This document shows positions 15,914 through 23,917 of a stretch of DNA of 25,091 nt, one piece after another; the first letter of the stretch is position 1, and every line of letters starts with the position of its first letter. Origin of the DNA: JAWLCG01 sp041687295 (GTDB taxonomy: Bacteria > Planctomycetota > Phycisphaerae > SM23-33 > FEN-1343); assembly GCA_041687295.1 (NCBI GenBank), contig JAWLCG010000022.1, forward strand, positions 1-25,091. The letters are read 5' to 3'. The notes beneath the pieces were generated by a model. That model made no database searches. It saw only the letters and a program-made list of their open reading frames with translations, and was not told the DNA's origin. A program made the translations under genes and the position numbers.

Positions 15914-17446
15914 ATGTCTTCCGCCACGCGCCCCAATATCCTGCTGATCCACTGCGACCAGCTCCGCTACGACGGGCTGGGCTGCAACGGCAATGCCGCC
16001 GCCCGCACGCCGAACCTCGACGCCCTGGCCGGCCGCGGGCGGCGGTACGCGCGGCACATCGTGGCCAACACGATCTGCTGCCCGAGCCGGGCAAGCCTGC
16101 TGACGGGGCTCTACCCGCCGACGCACGGCCTGTGGACCAACGGGCCCGCCCTGGGGCGGCGCGACCACGCCCCGGGGCCGTTGGACTGGACGCGGAGCCC
16201 CGACGCCCGCACGGCCCTGCTGGCCCAGCCGGCGACGCTGGGCGACGTCTTCGCCGCCGCCGGCTACCGCACGGCCGCTCTGGGCAAGCTGCACCTCCAG
16301 CCGTCGCTGGCGTGGGGCGAGTACGGCTTTCTCGAGTCGCTTCAGAGCTGGACCAGCGGCACGGTCGATGCGAATTGGACGGGGCCGTACTACGGCTTCG
16401 AGCACGTCGAGTTCGTCCTGGGCCACGCCGAGAAGCAGCAGGCCTCGGCCGGCCATTACGCGGCCTGGCTGGCCCAGCGCGACCCCGCCCTGGCCCGCTC
16501 GATTCTGGCCAACCCGCCCGAGGGGCCGCACCAGCTCTACGTCTCGCCCATTCCCACGCACGAGCTGCACCACACGACGTTCCTGGCCGAGCGGTTCGAG
16601 GCCTGGCTCGACGCGGCCGGGCAGGGGCCCTGGTGCACCTTCGTCGGCTTCCCGGGGCCCCACCATCCCTTCTCGCCCACGCCGGACATCCTGGGGCAGT
16701 TCGACGACTGGGCCGACCCCGGCCCGGCCGATCCCGAGGGGGCGCTGCTGGCGGCCAGCGAGCCGCACCGCGCGGTCCGCGACCTGCCCCCGCAGATCGA
16801 CATGCGGGGCGCGCGGCCCGGGCTCATTGCCGACGCCCGGCGGCACACGGCCGCCATGATCCACCAGATCGACCGGGCGGTCGGGCGGATGCTCGAGGCG
16901 CTCGAGCGGAAGGGCATGCTGGAGAACACGATCATCGTGTTGACCAGCGACCATGGCGACTACCTGGGCGACCATGGGCTGCTGTTCAAGCACTCGCTGG
17001 CGGCCCAGTCGCTGCTGCACGTGCCCTTCGTGCTGACCGGCCCGGGCGTCGAGGCGGGCACTGACGAGGATCCCATGAGCAACGTCGACGTGCTGGCGAC
17101 GCTGGCAGCCCTGGCTGGCGTAGAGGCCCCGCCGCTGCAGCACGGCATCGACCGCAGCCGCCCCGGCTCGGGCCGCGACCACCGAGCCCTGGCGACGTGC
17201 TTCTGCTCGATCAACGCCGCCGCCGACCGCCGCCTGGATAACTTCACGATCTACGACGGCCGGCACCGCTACACCCGCTACCCGCACCGCGACTGGCAGG
17301 AGTTGTTCGACCACCAGGCCGACCCCGCCGAGACCCGCAACGTCGCCCCCGACCGCCCCGATACCGCCCGAGCCCTGCGGGCCGAGCTGGCCGAGCGTCT
17401 CATGCCCGTCTGCATGCCCGTCTCGCAGCGGTGGGGCGTGTTCTGA
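15914..17446 (+). CDS. Sulfatase 3, type I (choline-sulfatase/arylsulfatase-like)
   Basis: A 510-residue sulfatase starting at ATG 15914 with AAGAAGGG upstream. RPNILLIHCDQLRYDGLGCNG supplies the first metal-binding region. The formylglycine motif is C55-C-P-S-R, followed by ASLLTGLYP. ALGKLHLQPS replaces the usual GKWHLG but keeps Lys and His. LTSDHGDYLGDHGLLFKHS supplies the second Asp-His pair and the downstream Lys. ELFDHQADPAETRNVA is the common C-terminal signature. There is no signal peptide, although the gene follows an exported protein's gene by 25 bp. The enzyme would remove sulfate esters from fragments made by the beta-helix and lyase proteins; the exact sugar is unknown. It shares only motif-level similarity with sulfatases 1 and 2, so the three probably have different specificities. 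Confidence 0.93.
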   Translation: MSSATRPNILLIHCDQLRYDGLGCNGNAAARTPNLDALAGRGRRYARHIVANTICCPSRASLLTGLYPPTHGLWTNGPALGRRDHAPGPLDWTRSPDARTALLAQPATLGDVFAAAGYRTAALGKLHLQPSLAWGEYGFLESLQSWTSGTVDANWTGPYYGFEHVEFVLGHAEKQQASAGHYAAWLAQRDPALARSILANPPEGPHQLYVSPIPTHELHHTTFLAERFEAWLDAAGQGPWCTFVGFPGPHHPFSPTPDILGQFDDWADPGPADPEGALLAASEPHRAVRDLPPQIDMRGARPGLIADARRHTAAMIHQIDRAVGRMLEALERKGMLENTIIVLTSDHGDYLGDHGLLFKHSLAAQSLLHVPFVLTGPGVEAGTDEDPMSNVDVLATLAALAGVEAPPLQHGIDRSRPGSGRDHRALATCFCSINAAADRRLDNFTIYDGRHRYTRYPHRDWQELFDHQADPAETRNVAPDRPDTARALRAELAERLMPVCMPVSQRWGVF

Positions 17447-17452
17447 TGCCGG

Positions 17453-17470
17453 ACGGGCCCTACGGCCCGT
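17453..17470. terminator. Bidirectional hairpin between convergent genes
   Basis: ACGGGCC (17453-17459) pairs with GGCCCGT (17464-17470) around a 4-nt loop. The loop contains the transporter's stop codon, and the left arm begins 6 bp after the sulfatase 3 stop. No T-runs flank it. It could serve both convergent transcripts. Confidence 0.45.
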
Positions 17471-19460
17471 GGGTGCCGGTGACGAGGTAGTGGCCCGCCG
17501 AGTAGCCGGCCAGCAGGATGCGGGCGGCAAAGTCGCCGGCAATCATGCCGATGAAGGCGGGCCGGGCGGCGTAGAAGGCCTTCGCCCCGCCGATCCGCGT
17601 CACCAGCGACTTGACCAGCCAGCCCAGCAGCCAGCTGTTGCCCATGACATGCAGCGGCCAGATGCCCCAGACCAGGAACATCACCGGGTGGATCGGCCAC
17701 CAGGTGAACCGCAGGCGCAGACCGCTGGTAAGGACCACGAGGACGAACCCCAGCCCGGCCGCGTAGAGGAAGTGCGGATCGGGCGCCCACGCCGACCAGT
17801 CGAGCTGCCCGGGTGCGGCCTGGCGGGTGTCCATCCGCGGCAGGTTCTGGTGCAGCAGGTCCCACGGCATTCGCGAGACGGCCCGCGACCAGTACAGCGG
17901 CTCGACGCCCACGCTGTACTGGATCCAGATCGTCACGATCACGCCAGCCAGCAGGCACAGCACGAGTGTCAGGGCCATCCACGGCGCGAGGCGCGATGGG
18001 CGCGTCCCGCCCAACTCGCCGATCCGCAGCCCGTTGGCCACCAGCGGCATCAGGGCGATCTGCGCGTCGATCGTCGTCACCGCTGACAGCACCGCCAGGA
18101 CGATCAGGGCCTCGGGCCCCATCGCCGCCGCCCCAAAGAGCCCCAGCAGGACCGCCACGCCGTGGCCCCAGTAGTGGAAGCGGAACATGCCCGTCTCAGC
18201 GTTGATGCGCGTCATCACGACCATGCCCAGGCCCACCGCCAGCAGAAAGCCCGCCGCCAGCACGGGCGAGAGGTTCAGCCCGAAGCTCAGCAGCGCCCAC
18301 ATGCCCAGGCCTGCCAGCAGGGCCAAGCGTCCGGCCCAGACGATGCCCGGCTCGATCGGGTCGCCTCGCGGCACGGCCAGGCACCGCAGCAGCACGCTGG
18401 CGAAGTACCGCCGGCCCGTGTAGAGCAGCATGACGGCCATGCCCAGGTACGAGCCGAACATCTGGAACCCGTACGGGCAGCCGCCGAGGTAGTCGAACCC
18501 CCCGCGCGGGTTGTAGCCCACCGCCAACAGCAGGGCAAAGACGATGCCGTACACGTAGTTGGAGATCCCCAGCGTGAACGAGATCTCCGCGCTGACCAGG
18601 AACGCGAAGCCCACCACCACGAAGTGCAGCCGGGCCTCGCGAACGAGCATGCTGAAGCCCGGCGCCGTGGCCAGTTCGGGCCAGCGGTCGGCGATGGGCG
18701 AGAAGTCGACGTGCAGCGGCACGCGGAGGCTGTCGGGGTTCCAGTCGGCGTAGCCGTTGATCAGCAGCACGCCGGCCACCGGCAGCAGGCCTGCCCAGAA
18801 GGCCCGGGTGTGGAAGATGTCGGGCAGGGCCCGCCGCCCGGCGCCGTGGAGGAGGCTGGCGGCGAACTCGGCGACAGGGTAGCGCAGGCGCTCGTGGTGG
18901 GCCCACTGGCGGTGCACGACCACCATCAGGGCGACGGTGGCCGTGAAGCCCAGCCCCAGCAGCGGCAGCCAGAACGCCAGCGGCCGGGCCCAGCCGTGCC
19001 AGGGCACCTGCTCGATCCCGACAGGCTCGGGCCCCAGCCCGTGCAGCAGGCCGTAGACCACCCGCGGGTCGGCTCGGCCCTGCAGGGTCGCCTCGGCCAG
19101 CAGCCCCGGCGGGGCGTACTGCAGCAGGTCGGCCTGCCGCCAGGCGGGGTTGTCCACCATGTGCTTGTGCGGCAGGGCGAGGATCGGCGTGAAGTGCTGC
19201 ATCAGGGCGTTGCCTGGCACGGCCGCCGACACCAGCATCAGCGCCACCACCACCGCCCAGCCCGCCGGTCCGGTTCCGCCCAGGCCCAGCCGGTGCAGCA
19301 GCGGGTTGACCGTCAGCAGCCCCAGCACCAGCAGGCCGAAGACGATCAGCGGGATCATCGTGTTGGCCACGGGGAGGCGGACCTCGTGGTTGAGATACCA
19401 GCCGAAGCAAGCGATCAGCAGCGCCAGCACCAGGCCTGTCATGATGGCTCGATAGTGCAT
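17460..19460 (-). CDS. Polytopic membrane protein, DUF6785/DUF6784 type (OPT-like transporter candidate)
   Basis: A 666-residue integral membrane protein. The ATG at 19460 is preceded by GAGG at a spacing of 7 nt; the open frame extends 41 codons further but through Arg/Pro-rich sequence overlapping the divergent gene's upstream region. At least a dozen hydrophobic segments are visible, for example LVLALLIACFGWYL, MIPLIVFGLLVLGLL, WAVVVALMLV, AVLLGLFGAAAM and LVLCLLAGVIVTIWI. HERLRYPVAEFAASL and RINAETGMFRF resemble conserved loops of DUF6785/DUF6784 proteins, which are annotated from genomes beside sulfatase and glycosidase genes and are distantly like oligopeptide (OPT) transporters. A role in import of glycan fragments is inferred from context. 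It is divergent from the AraC regulator (157 bp between starts) and convergent with sulfatase 3. Confidence 0.7.
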   Translation of the reverse strand: MHYRAIMTGLVLALLIACFGWYLNHEVRLPVANTMIPLIVFGLLVLGLLTVNPLLHRLGLGGTGPAGWAVVVALMLVSAAVPGNALMQHFTPILALPHKHMVDNPAWRQADLLQYAPPGLLAEATLQGRADPRVVYGLLHGLGPEPVGIEQVPWHGWARPLAFWLPLLGLGFTATVALMVVVHRQWAHHERLRYPVAEFAASLLHGAGRRALPDIFHTRAFWAGLLPVAGVLLINGYADWNPDSLRVPLHVDFSPIADRWPELATAPGFSMLVREARLHFVVVGFAFLVSAEISFTLGISNYVYGIVFALLLAVGYNPRGGFDYLGGCPYGFQMFGSYLGMAVMLLYTGRRYFASVLLRCLAVPRGDPIEPGIVWAGRLALLAGLGMWALLSFGLNLSPVLAAGFLLAVGLGMVVMTRINAETGMFRFHYWGHGVAVLLGLFGAAAMGPEALIVLAVLSAVTTIDAQIALMPLVANGLRIGELGGTRPSRLAPWMALTLVLCLLAGVIVTIWIQYSVGVEPLYWSRAVSRMPWDLLHQNLPRMDTRQAAPGQLDWSAWAPDPHFLYAAGLGFVLVVLTSGLRLRFTWWPIHPVMFLVWGIWPLHVMGNSWLLGWLVKSLVTRIGGAKAFYAARPAFIGMIAGDFAARILLAGYSAGHYLVTGTHGP

Positions 19461-19564
19461 TCCGTCGCCTCGTCGCAGGAAGTGCCGTCGCCTCGGCCGC
19501 GGGCGGGCCATCGCCCCGACCGCGACCGGTGCAGTGTACACCCCCGCCGGGGCGAGGGGAATGC

Positions 19565-19593
19565 TTGATCCCGCCGGTTGCATGCGCTATTCT
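19565..19593 (+). promoter_or_regulatory. Sigma70-like promoter for the AraC gene
   Basis: TTGATC (19565-19570) and TATTCT (19588-19593) are separated by 17 bp, each matching four of six consensus positions. Initiation near 19600 would leave a short leader before the GTG at 19618. A GTGTACAC palindrome at 19534-19541, between the divergent genes, might be an operator; this is a weak inference. Confidence 0.4.
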
Positions 19594-19617
19594 GCTGACT
19601 TGGCGAGGTGCCCCTCT

Positions 19618-20439
19618 GTGAACCACGAGATCTACCAGATCAATCATCCGCTGCTGACCGACGTCGCGCACTTCCGACAGGTGCACCCGGGCGGCGTGCA
19701 CCGCATTCATCGGTCGAACTGGACGCTCTGGCTGGTGCTGTCGGGCCGGGGCCGGGTGGGCGCGGGGGCCTGCCAAATGCCCCTGGAGGCCGGCTCGGCC
19801 CTGCTGTGCCCACCGGACGTGCCGCTGGACGGGCAGGCCGATGGGACGGAGGACTGGGTAGTCCGGTGGGTGGCCTTTCGCAGTCGGCCGGGGCTGGAGG
19901 GGCTGCTGGCCTGGCCCGATGCGGGGGGCCTGCGGCTGCTGCGGGTGGCCGAGCCGGCCATATGGGATCATGCCGTATTCGCCCTGGAGGCGATGGAGGA
20001 GGCCTTCCGCCGTTTCAGCCCGCCGCGGCGGATCGACCTGTGCTTCAACCTGCTCGAGCAGGCCCTGCTGTGGCTCGAGGCCGCCAACCCCGCCGCCCAC
20101 CCGCCGGCCGAGGACGCCCGCATCCTCCGGGCGACGCGGTACATCGCCCAGCACTACTCCCGTCGCCTCAGCGTCGCCGAGTTGGCCGGGCAGTGCCACC
20201 TGTCGGCCACACGCTTCGCCCACCTGTTCCGCGCGGTCACCGGCAGCACGCCCATGAAACACCTCGAGGCCGTCCGGCTCGAGCACGCCCAGCGGATGCT
20301 GCTGGGCACCGACCACGCGCTGGCCCACATCGCCCGCGAGTGCGGCTTCTGCAACGAGTTCTACTTCAGCGCGGTCTTTCGGCGGGCGATTGGCCAGAGC
20401 CCCGGCCAGTTCCGCCGCCAACGCCTGGCCCGGCGGTAG
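19618..20439 (+). CDS. AraC-family transcriptional regulator
   Basis: A 273-residue regulator. I chose GTG at 19618 because it follows GCGAGGTG and gives a protein beginning at the conserved cupin domain (NHEIYQINHPLLTDVAHFRQ); longer in-frame starts at 19534 and 19570 would run over the likely promoter. Residues about 1-120 form the ligand-sensing cupin domain (HRSNWTLWLVLSGRGRV, VRWVAFR). Residues about 167-272 form the double helix-turn-helix (LSVAELAGQCHLSATRFAHL and ALAHIARECGFCNEFYFSAV), ending in SPGQFRR. The family binds sugars or glycan products and activates nearby catabolic genes. Here the neighbours are a divergent transporter and a downstream glycosidase-like gene, which are its likely targets. 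The effector is unknown. Confidence 0.92.
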   Translation: MNHEIYQINHPLLTDVAHFRQVHPGGVHRIHRSNWTLWLVLSGRGRVGAGACQMPLEAGSALLCPPDVPLDGQADGTEDWVVRWVAFRSRPGLEGLLAWPDAGGLRLLRVAEPAIWDHAVFALEAMEEAFRRFSPPRRIDLCFNLLEQALLWLEAANPAAHPPAEDARILRATRYIAQHYSRRLSVAELAGQCHLSATRFAHLFRAVTGSTPMKHLEAVRLEHAQRMLLGTDHALAHIARECGFCNEFYFSAVFRRAIGQSPGQFRRQRLARR

Positions 20440-20551
20440 TTGGCCGGATCACGCAGCGGTTCAGCAGCATCCCGCATGGCGGCTCCGAAGGAGCGGCGGT
20501 TACACTGGGCCCGCTGCGCAAACGACCGCGACCCCGCACCCGGAGGACCTC

Positions 20552-22513
20552 ATGACCGACCCACACCCGCGCCTTACGCTGTCCTGGCGGATATGGACGC
20601 CGATCTGGCGCCACGCCGACACCTTTGCCGCCCTGGTCGACTGGCTGACCGCCCATCCACGGGCCGTGGACGAGATCGCCCTGTTCAGCGACTTCATTCA
20701 CGTGCCGGGCAAGCCCATCGAGCAGGTTCGCGACGACGCGAGCCTCCTGGCCGAGCGGATGGCGGCCCTGCGCGAGGCGGGTGTGGCCTCGGTGGGCATC
20801 AACGTGCTGGGCACGATGGGCCACGGCATCCACCGCGGCGCCAGGCCCATGCCCTTCGAGCCCAACATCACGCCCGAGGGCGGGCCCGGCAAGGGCCTGT
20901 GCCCGAGCGATCCGGCCTTCCGACGCTACGTTAGCCAGCTCTACACCGCGATGGCCGAAGCGAGGCCGGCCTTCATCTGGGTTGACGACGACGTCCGCAT
21001 GACCGTCGGCGAGTGCCTCTGTGAGCGCTGCCTGGCCGGGTCCGGCATGGGGCTCGATCGGCCCGCCCTGGTGGCCGCCCTGAACAGCCCCGAAGGCGGC
21101 GAGGTGCGACGCCGGTGGAGTGAGTACCTCGCCGACACGCTGGTCGCCCTGTGCGACGAGATCCGCCGGGCCATCGATGCCGTCGACCCCGCCATCGAGA
21201 CGGGGCTGATGGTCGTCGGCTACAGCATCCAGACGCATGGGCAGTACGACATCGGTCGGATGATCGAGGCGCTGCGGACGTCGCGCGTCCGCCCCGGGTG
21301 CGGCTACTACAACGACGACGCCCCGCGGCAGCTGCTGACCAAGGTAGTGGACGTCGGCCGACTGGTGCGCGACTGCCCGCCCCGCGTGGCGAACATCCAG
21401 TACGAGTTGGAGAACTGGCCCTACATCACGCTGGACAAGGCCGTCGCCACCGTCATCCACGAGTGCACGGCCTCGCTGATGATGGGCTGCAACGGCGTGG
21501 CGTTCAACGCCCTGAGCGAGTGCGCGACGCAGTTCATCGAGTACGACCCGCTTGCCGAGGCCGTGGAGGCGCAGCGGCCCGTGTGGCAGGGGCTGCTCGA
21601 TGCGGCCGACGGGTTGCCCATCGTGGGCTTCTGGCCGGCCGACCATCCCGAGCGGATGGCCCGCCGCGAGGTCAAGGAGGGCGAGGGCTGGGCGCTCCGC
21701 GGCGGGCCGTACGACATCAACACGGCGCTGCAACTGGGCGAGATGGGCATCCCGCTGACGCCGGACTCGGCCGGTGCCTGCGGCACGCTGCTGACCGGCC
21801 GAATCGCCGAGGCCTTCAGCGATGAAGAGCTGCGGGCGATGCTTGCGGGGGCGGTCTACCTTGACCCCGACGCCCTGGAGGTGCTCTGGTCGCGCGGCCT
21901 GGGCGAACTGACCGGCGTGCGGCCAGGGGCGATGGTCGAGCACTGCTTCGAGCGTCAGACCGCCCACGCCCTCAACGGCCCCGACGCCGGCGCCGGACGA
22001 CGGGTGATGCACTACGCCGACGTGGGCCGGCCCCTGGAGCCGATGGCCGACGACGTGGCGGACCTGGCCCACCTGGTCCGTGAGGTGGATGAGTCCGACG
22101 CGGGCTGCTGCCTTTCGCTGTTCGAGAACCCCCTGGGCGGTCGCGTGGCGGTGAGCAGCTACTCGCCCTGGATCCGTCTGGGCCGCTCGGCCAAGCGGCG
22201 GCAGCTGCAGGCCGTTTTCGACTGGCTGGCCCGTGGGCGGATGCCCGTGCGGATCGACGCGACCGTCCGCGTCTGGCCCGTGCTGCGCAGCGACCCGTCA
22301 ACCGGCCGATCCGTCCTGATGCTGCTCAACACGGCCCTGGACGCCACGGGCCCGCTGGCGGTGCGCCTGCTGGGCGAGGCCCGCCGGGCCTGGCGTCTGA
22401 CGCCCGCGGGCCCGGAGCCGCTATCCGTCCGAAGCGACGGTCCCTTCGCCAGGATCGACCTGCCGGCCCTGGCGGCATGGGAATGCGCGGTCGTGGTGAC
22501 TGAAGGGGCATAG
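20552..22513 (+). CDS. Putative TIM-barrel glycoside hydrolase-like protein, unassigned family
   Basis: A 653-residue protein without a signal peptide. It starts at ATG 20552, 5 nt after CGGAGG; an open extension to 20390 overlaps the AraC gene and is not supported. The N-terminal part begins SWRIWTPIWRHADTFAALVD and has alternating strands and helices consistent with a barrel. FIWVDDDVRMTVGECLCERC (about residue 143) combines an acidic cluster with a C-x-C-x-x-C motif, reminiscent of the metal-cysteine cluster in GH42-type beta-galactosidases. IQYELENWPY and GVAFNALSE contain Glu residues that could be catalytic. The last 150 residues (FENPLGGRVAVSSYSPW, VLMLLNTALD) look like a beta-sandwich accessory domain. 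Cytoplasmic hydrolysis of imported oligosaccharides is inferred from the adjacent AraC and transporter genes. I cannot name the family. Confidence 0.6.
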   Translation: MTDPHPRLTLSWRIWTPIWRHADTFAALVDWLTAHPRAVDEIALFSDFIHVPGKPIEQVRDDASLLAERMAALREAGVASVGINVLGTMGHGIHRGARPMPFEPNITPEGGPGKGLCPSDPAFRRYVSQLYTAMAEARPAFIWVDDDVRMTVGECLCERCLAGSGMGLDRPALVAALNSPEGGEVRRRWSEYLADTLVALCDEIRRAIDAVDPAIETGLMVVGYSIQTHGQYDIGRMIEALRTSRVRPGCGYYNDDAPRQLLTKVVDVGRLVRDCPPRVANIQYELENWPYITLDKAVATVIHECTASLMMGCNGVAFNALSECATQFIEYDPLAEAVEAQRPVWQGLLDAADGLPIVGFWPADHPERMARREVKEGEGWALRGGPYDINTALQLGEMGIPLTPDSAGACGTLLTGRIAEAFSDEELRAMLAGAVYLDPDALEVLWSRGLGELTGVRPGAMVEHCFERQTAHALNGPDAGAGRRVMHYADVGRPLEPMADDVADLAHLVREVDESDAGCCLSLFENPLGGRVAVSSYSPWIRLGRSAKRRQLQAVFDWLARGRMPVRIDATVRVWPVLRSDPSTGRSVLMLLNTALDATGPLAVRLLGEARRAWRLTPAGPEPLSVRSDGPFARIDLPALAAWECAVVVTEGA

Positions 22514-22858
22514 GCACGGCCAGACCTGCTGACGGCATCGCAGTCTCACCGCCGCCACTGGCCATCGAGCATCCGCGCGCCGAGACGGTTGTGAAGCTCA
22601 CAGCGTCGATGTCCGGCTGGGTGGGCTGGCCGGCCCGCTCGCACACCGGCGGCTTGATGTCCATCGTTCCATGTCCGTATACACTCCGGCTGGCCTCCCT
22701 TCGTCCCGGTCGGATCGTCGCCACCCCATCGGGGATGACCCGTCCAACCGACACTACGGGAGCGCTTGTCCCAGAGCGCTACGCAATTGCCCCGCCCGCC
22801 CCGCGCCACGGCTTCACTCCGCCCTTTACAACCGCCACGCCGTTCAACGGGGCCTTGC
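22514..22858 (+). other. Intergenic region, no supported gene
   Basis: About 345 bp between the putative glycosidase and the recombinase remnant. Frames are open on both strands but none resembles a protein. In frame 1 near 22681, TLRLASLRPGRIV faintly resembles TIRLASLAPNIV in the HTH remnant at 23693, too weakly to call a second copy. It may hold unrecognisable decayed recombinase sequence. Confidence 0.3.
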
Positions 22859-23411
22859 TGAATACCGCCTGCACGCGCTTCCTGAGGGAGAGGGGCGTCC
22901 TGCAGGACTACCTGGAGGTGATCGTCCGCTTCTATGAGGACGGCCAGTACACCCCCAGGCCACTCGGCAGGCGGCCCAGGAGGGCAGGGCGGTCGCCCGC
23001 CAGCGGGCGGCGCTGGAAAAGCGCCTGGCCGAGCTGCGCAAGGCGATCGGTCGGCTGGTCCGTGCGGCCAACGGCAAGGCGGAAGGGGCCCTGTCGGCCG
23101 AGCTGCGGGCGTTGAACGATGAGTACGGCCAGGTCGAGCAGCAGCTCCAGCACCTGGAGGCCCGGCAGGGGCACCAGCCGGACCTGCCCAGCGAGCAGAA
23201 CGTGGCCGCGGCCCTGCGGGTTATCGAGCCGCTGTGGGCGGAGCTGTTCCCGGCCGAGCAGGAGCGGATCGTCCGCCTGCTGGTCGAGACGGTCACCGTC
23301 CGCCCGGATGGCTTGACGGTCCGGTTGCGGCCGACGGGCCTCATCATGCTGGCAGCGGAGCTGGTGCCGGCAGAAGCAGGGGACCCCGGACTGAAGGAGG
23401 CCGTCGCATGA
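22859..23411 (+). pseudogene. Serine recombinase C-terminal remnant, frameshifted
   Basis: The remnant encodes the C-terminal coiled-coil part of a large serine recombinase. Frame 1 reads VLQDYLEVIVRFYEDGQYTP. The reading then moves to frame 3, giving ATRQAAQEGRAVARQRAALE, a Glu/Lys/Arg-rich coiled coil (RLAELRKAIGRLVRA, LNDEYGQVEQQLQHLEA) and the conserved tail PAEQERIVRLLVETVTVRPD, up to TGA 23409-23411. The shift falls at a run of five C (22952-22956) and equals one missing base, so a sequencing or assembly slip is possible. The resolvase catalytic domain with its Ser and the zinc ribbon are absent upstream, so the gene is truncated anyway. It overlaps its small partner gene by ATGA, as in intact copies of this recombinase/HTH pair known from planctomycete-like genomes. 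Confidence 0.75.
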
Positions 23412-23836
23412 GCACCCGAACCCGCCGATCCTCCGCCAGGGCCAGCGTCCGCCGGGAGGGCGAGGCCATCGTCATCGACATCCCGATGAACCTGCGCCGC
23501 CGCTACGGCCGCAAGGAGGTGGTCCTGCCGCCGGACGTCACGCCCTCCCGTACGGCGTCATCTACCCTGCCGCCCAGCCCACTGGCGCTGGCCCTGGCGC
23601 GGGCGTTCCGCTGGCAGTAGATGATCGAGACCGGCCACAGCGAACAGCGACCTGGCCCGCTAGCTCAAACTCGACCAGTCCTACATCGCCGTACCATCCG
23701 CCTGGCCTCGCTGGCCCCGAACATCGTCGAGGCCATCCTCGACGGCCAGGAATCGGACGGCCTCTCCCCCCGCTCCCTCCGCCGCGACCTGCCGCTTGAG
23801 TGGGAGGAGCAGCGCAGGAAGCTCTCTGCTCGGTAG
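23408..23836 (+). pseudogene. Recombinase-associated small HTH protein, decayed
   Basis: The start ATG overlaps the recombinase stop (ATGA). The first 70 codons give REGEAIVIDIPMNLRRRYGRKEVVLPPD and ALALARAFRWQ, then a TAG at 23618-23620. The same frame resumes with MIETGH, and later TIRLASLAPNIVEAILDG and DLPLEWEEQRRKL up to TAG 23834-23836. The missing middle is found one frame over as SDLAR, then an in-frame TAG, then LKLDQSYIAV, which is the helix-turn-helix core. So there are at least two nonsense changes and two compensating frameshifts. Intact relatives are about 140-residue proteins next to serine recombinases, with a KorB/ParB-like HTH. It is a dead gene, part of the same degraded mobile unit. 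Confidence 0.7.
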
Positions 23837-23917
23837 CGCCTACCAACGCGGACTGACGCAAGTCTGCCTGTCAATCGCTCAGGGTTCCCAACGCCAGGGC
23901 TCTTTCTTCTCTCCCAT

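Noticed and set aside
19534..19541. GTGTACAC as the AraC operator
   Set aside because: Eight bases only, a single copy, and AraC proteins usually bind longer direct repeats; mentioned only as a weak possibility.
22681..22719. TLRLASLRPGRIV as a second copy of the recombinase-associated HTH protein
   Set aside because: Only a short weak similarity, with neither flank matching; insufficient to call a remnant.
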